Below are positions 5,930 to 7,845 of a stretch of 7,845 bases of DNA, piece after piece (positions within the stretch are counted from its first letter, which is position 1; the number at the start of each line of letters is the position of its first letter). Under the pieces are notes generated by a model that was not told the DNA's origin, ran no database searches, and saw only the letters and a list, made by a program, of their open reading frames with translations. The stretch lies in contig DNNV01000287.1 in assembly GCA_003497505.1 (NCBI GenBank), positions 1-7,845 on the forward strand. Direction: 5' to 3'. This DNA comes from Clostridiales bacterium (GTDB lineage Bacteria > Bacillota > Clostridia > Tissierellales > Sedimentibacteraceae). A program made the translations under genes and the position numbers.

Positions 5930-7129
5930 ATGAAGAAAAAAACATTTTTATCAATAATTTCTATAATTATGATAATGGGATTGCTTGCAGGATGCGGAAG
6001 CGGAGCAAACAATGGAAACAATGGCGGAAAAGAGCCCGCTAACGGAGCAAATGAAGTAAAGATAGGTATAAACTACGAGCTTTCAGGAGGCGTTGCTTCA
6101 TATGGTCAGTCAAGCGTAGACGGAATAATGATGGCATTTGATGAAATAAATGCTGCCGGCGGAATCGACGGAAAGAAAATTGTTCCTGTAAAAATTGACA
6201 ACAAGTCAGAGCCAGCAGAGGCTACTTCCGTAGCGACAAAGCTTATGACTCAGGACAAAGTTGTTGCTCAGCTTGGACCTGCAACATCAGGAAGCTTTAT
6301 GGCAACAATTCCTGTAGCTATGGGAAATAAGGTGCCGATTATATCTGCATCAGCAACGGCTGACAAGGGAGTTACAGTTGCTGACAACGGCAAGGTAAAC
6401 GACTACGTATTCCGTTTGTGCTTCAACGACTCTTTCCAGGGAGTAACAATGGCAAGCTTTGCGCTCAATAACCTTAGTGCAAAAAATGCGGTTATAATCA
6501 AGGATACATCCAGTGATTACGGCAAGGGACTTGCGGAAAACTTCAAGGCTACATTTGAAGCAAACGGCGGTAAAATAGTTACTGAAGCAGGATATGTTAA
6601 AGGCGATAAAGATTTCAAAGCTATATTGACTGGATTGAAGGGAAAAGATTTTGATGTAATATTCATTCCCGGATATTACGAGGAAGCAGGACTCATAATC
6701 AAACAGGCACGCGACCTGGAAATCAACGCACCAGTACTTGGAGCCGACGGCTTTGATTCACCTGTGTTGCTGGAGCTTGCGGGAGAAAAGGCCTTGAATG
6801 ATGTATACTATTCAAATCACTATTCTTCATTGGACAAGGATCCGCTGGTACAGGATTTCATCAAGGGATATACAGAAAAATATGGACAAGAACCAAATGC
6901 ATTCAACGCTCTGGGTTACGATCTTGGAAAATTTATAGCTGACGCTATAAAGCGTGCTGGTTCAAATGATACAGCGGCAATTACAAAGGCTTTGGCAGAA
7001 ACTAAGGGCTTCAAGGGGGTTACAGGTTCTTTCGACATGGGAGAAGACCACAACCCGGTTAAAGCAGCAGTAGTTATCGGACTTGAAAACGGAGTTCAGG
7101 CAACAAGCGTAAAAGTGGAACCTAAATAA
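5930..7129 (+). CDS. livK: Branched-chain amino-acid ABC transporter substrate-binding lipoprotein
   Basis: The 399-residue product begins with a lipoprotein signal peptide: basic MKKK, a hydrophobic core (about 5-19) and lipobox LAGC with Cys22, so it is anchored on the outer face of the membrane. A Gly/Asn-rich linker (23-41) precedes a periplasmic-binding-protein fold of the Leu/Ile/Val type (about 42-395). Typical features are IGINYELSGGVASYGQ (45-60), AFDEINAAGGIDG (69-81), LGPATSGSF (115-123), ISASAT (138-143), SSDYGKG (194-200) and GYDLGKFIADA (329-339). The ligand is likely a branched-chain or other hydrophobic amino acid, but this family also takes amides and aromatic acids. It is followed by livH, with a hairpin between, and has its own sigma-A promoter. 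Confidence 0.9.
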   Translation: MKKKTFLSIISIIMIMGLLAGCGSGANNGNNGGKEPANGANEVKIGINYELSGGVASYGQSSVDGIMMAFDEINAAGGIDGKKIVPVKIDNKSEPAEATSVATKLMTQDKVVAQLGPATSGSFMATIPVAMGNKVPIISASATADKGVTVADNGKVNDYVFRLCFNDSFQGVTMASFALNNLSAKNAVIIKDTSSDYGKGLAENFKATFEANGGKIVTEAGYVKGDKDFKAILTGLKGKDFDVIFIPGYYEEAGLIIKQARDLEINAPVLGADGFDSPVLLELAGEKALNDVYYSNHYSSLDKDPLVQDFIKGYTEKYGQEPNAFNALGYDLGKFIADAIKRAGSNDTAAITKALAETKGFKGVTGSFDMGEDHNPVKAAVVIGLENGVQATSVKVEPK

Positions 7130-7156
7130 TAGTTTTAAATTATTAATATCTGGACA

Positions 7157-7194
7157 TAATTAAGTTAGCGTGCAGTTTCACGCTAACTTAATTA
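7157..7194 (+). repeat. Long intercistronic hairpin between binding protein and permease genes
   Basis: TAATTAAGTTAGCGTG (7157-7172) pairs perfectly over 16 bases with CACGCTAACTTAATTA (7179-7194) around a CAGTTT loop. No T-run follows, so it is less likely a full terminator than a partial one or an mRNA-stabilising element that keeps the binding-protein transcript more abundant than the permease part, a known pattern in ABC importers. Confidence 0.75.
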
Positions 7195-7210
7195 CTTAGT
7201 ACGAGGAATG

Positions 7211-7216
7211 AGGAGG
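7211..7216 (+). promoter_or_regulatory. Ribosome binding site deciding the TTG start of livH
   Basis: A perfect AGGAGG lies six bases before TTG 7223. An in-frame ATG at 7208 has only GAGGA directly against it, with no spacing, so it is a poor start. The site can also fold into a hairpin AGGAG-GTG-CTCCT (7211-7223), which would hide the ribosome site and the first base of the start codon. Confidence 0.7.
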
Positions 7217-7222
7217 TGCTCC

Positions 7223-7845
7223 TTGAATCAATTTTTACAACAATTAGTAAACGGAATATCCCTTGGAAGCATATATGCATTGGTTGCATTGGGATACACA
7301 ATGGTTTATGGAATAATCAAATTAATAAATTTTGCCCATGGCGATATATATATGATAGGCGCATATGTGGGATTTGCTGCTACGGCTTATTTGGGAGTGG
7401 GATTCATACCCAGCCTTATTATAGCTATGGCTGCATGCGCAATATTAGGAGTGACCATAGAGAAGGTTGCATACAAGCCGTTGAGGAATTCAACAAGAAT
7501 TGCTGTATTGATAACTGCAATAGGAATATCACTGCTTTTGGAATATGTGATGATGTACTTTGTGGGTGCGCAAGTAAGGTCTTATCCGAGGCTGCTTTCG
7601 GATACACTGCTCAATTTAGGCAGTATAATAATAAGTACTCAGCAGATTTATATAATCGTTACTTCCATTGTGCTGATGATTGTTCTTCAGTACATTGTTA
7701 AGAAAACAAAGGTGGGAAAGGCAATGAGAGCTGTTTCGGCTGACAAGGATGCGGCTCAGCTCATGGGAATAAAAGTGGACAGCACAATTTCCTTCACATT
7801 TGCAATAGGCTCGGCGTTGGCCGGAGCCGGAGGAGTTCTTGTGGG
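7223..7845 (+). CDS. livH: Branched-chain amino-acid ABC permease LivH (5' part, runs off the window)
   Basis: LivH is one of the two membrane subunits of the Leu/Ile/Val-type ABC importer. The frame is open from TTG 7223 to the window end, about 207 codons of the usual 290 or so. The N-terminus is characteristic: SLGSIYALVALGYTMVYGI, then KLINFAHGDIYMIGAY. A later cytosolic loop, GKAMRAVSADKDAAQLMGIK (about 165-184), matches the conserved ATPase-coupling loop of LivH/LivM proteins, and further membrane helices continue to the edge. The start is TTG, chosen for its ribosome site and because FLQQLVNG fits the usual LivH beginning; ATG 7208 in the same frame is an alternative. LivM and the ATPases LivG and LivF would be expected just to the right. 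Confidence 0.92.
   Translation, partial: MNQFLQQLVNGISLGSIYALVALGYTMVYGIIKLINFAHGDIYMIGAYVGFAATAYLGVGFIPSLIIAMAACAILGVTIEKVAYKPLRNSTRIAVLITAIGISLLLEYVMMYFVGAQVRSYPRLLSDTLLNLGSIIISTQQIYIIVTSIVLMIVLQYIVKKTKVGKAMRAVSADKDAAQLMGIKVDSTISFTFAIGSALAGAGGVLV

Noticed and set aside
7216..7701. Open frame of 161 codons at the right end, rich in Cys, Tyr and Ile
   Set aside because: It is an out-of-frame shadow of livH. The frame from TTG 7223 gives a clear LivH sequence and stays open to the window edge.

Overview
This AT-rich window reads as chromosomal DNA from an anaerobic, endospore-forming member of the Clostridia/Tissierellia. The pointers are strong AGGAGG ribosome sites, consensus sigma-A promoters, a T-box-type leader, a GerMN-domain protein, a Gly/Cys-rich 'HCB 13-like' miniprotein and a Liv amino-acid ABC cassette. 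The genus cannot be fixed from the sequence alone.

Layout. Positions 1-70 hold a strong terminator for a gene that ends off the left edge. Positions 71-543 have no protein gene: a short stretch resembling group II intron domain I (92-133), a near-perfect sigma-A promoter (231-259), then a long leader with T-box architecture (about 290-497) and a second palindromic terminator-like hairpin (506-524). This leader precedes a two-gene plus-strand operon: a multi-pass secondary transporter (563-1735) and a cytosolic metal-dependent amidohydrolase (1754-2944), closed by a hairpin at 2951-2984 that can also terminate the convergent operon. On the minus strand (4882 to 3131) lie a secreted or anchored protein with two GerMN domains and a small two-TM zinc-ribbon protein. 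Divergent from them, on the plus strand, are a 99-residue Tyr/Arg-rich protein (5038-5337) and a 72-residue protein with a duplicated hydrophobic-Cys unit (5405-5623), then a terminator. A 21-codon candidate small ORF (5712-5777) sits in the next gap. The right end is the start of a branched-chain (or related) amino-acid ABC importer: lipoprotein binding protein (5930-7129), a long intercistronic hairpin, and permease LivH starting at TTG 7223 and cut by the window edge.

How it works together. The transporter and amidohydrolase look like an uptake-and-hydrolysis pair for a small amide or peptide-like compound. The T-box leader would tie it to the charging state of one tRNA, but its antiterminator carries deviations from the consensus at bases that normally contact the tRNA end and close helix A1, so it may be decayed or atypical. 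The Liv genes import amino acids. The middle block has a sporulation or cell-envelope flavour. The most interesting item is the atypical T-box leader on an uncharacterised transporter/amidohydrolase operon. I found no CRISPR array, tRNA, rRNA or intact mobile element.
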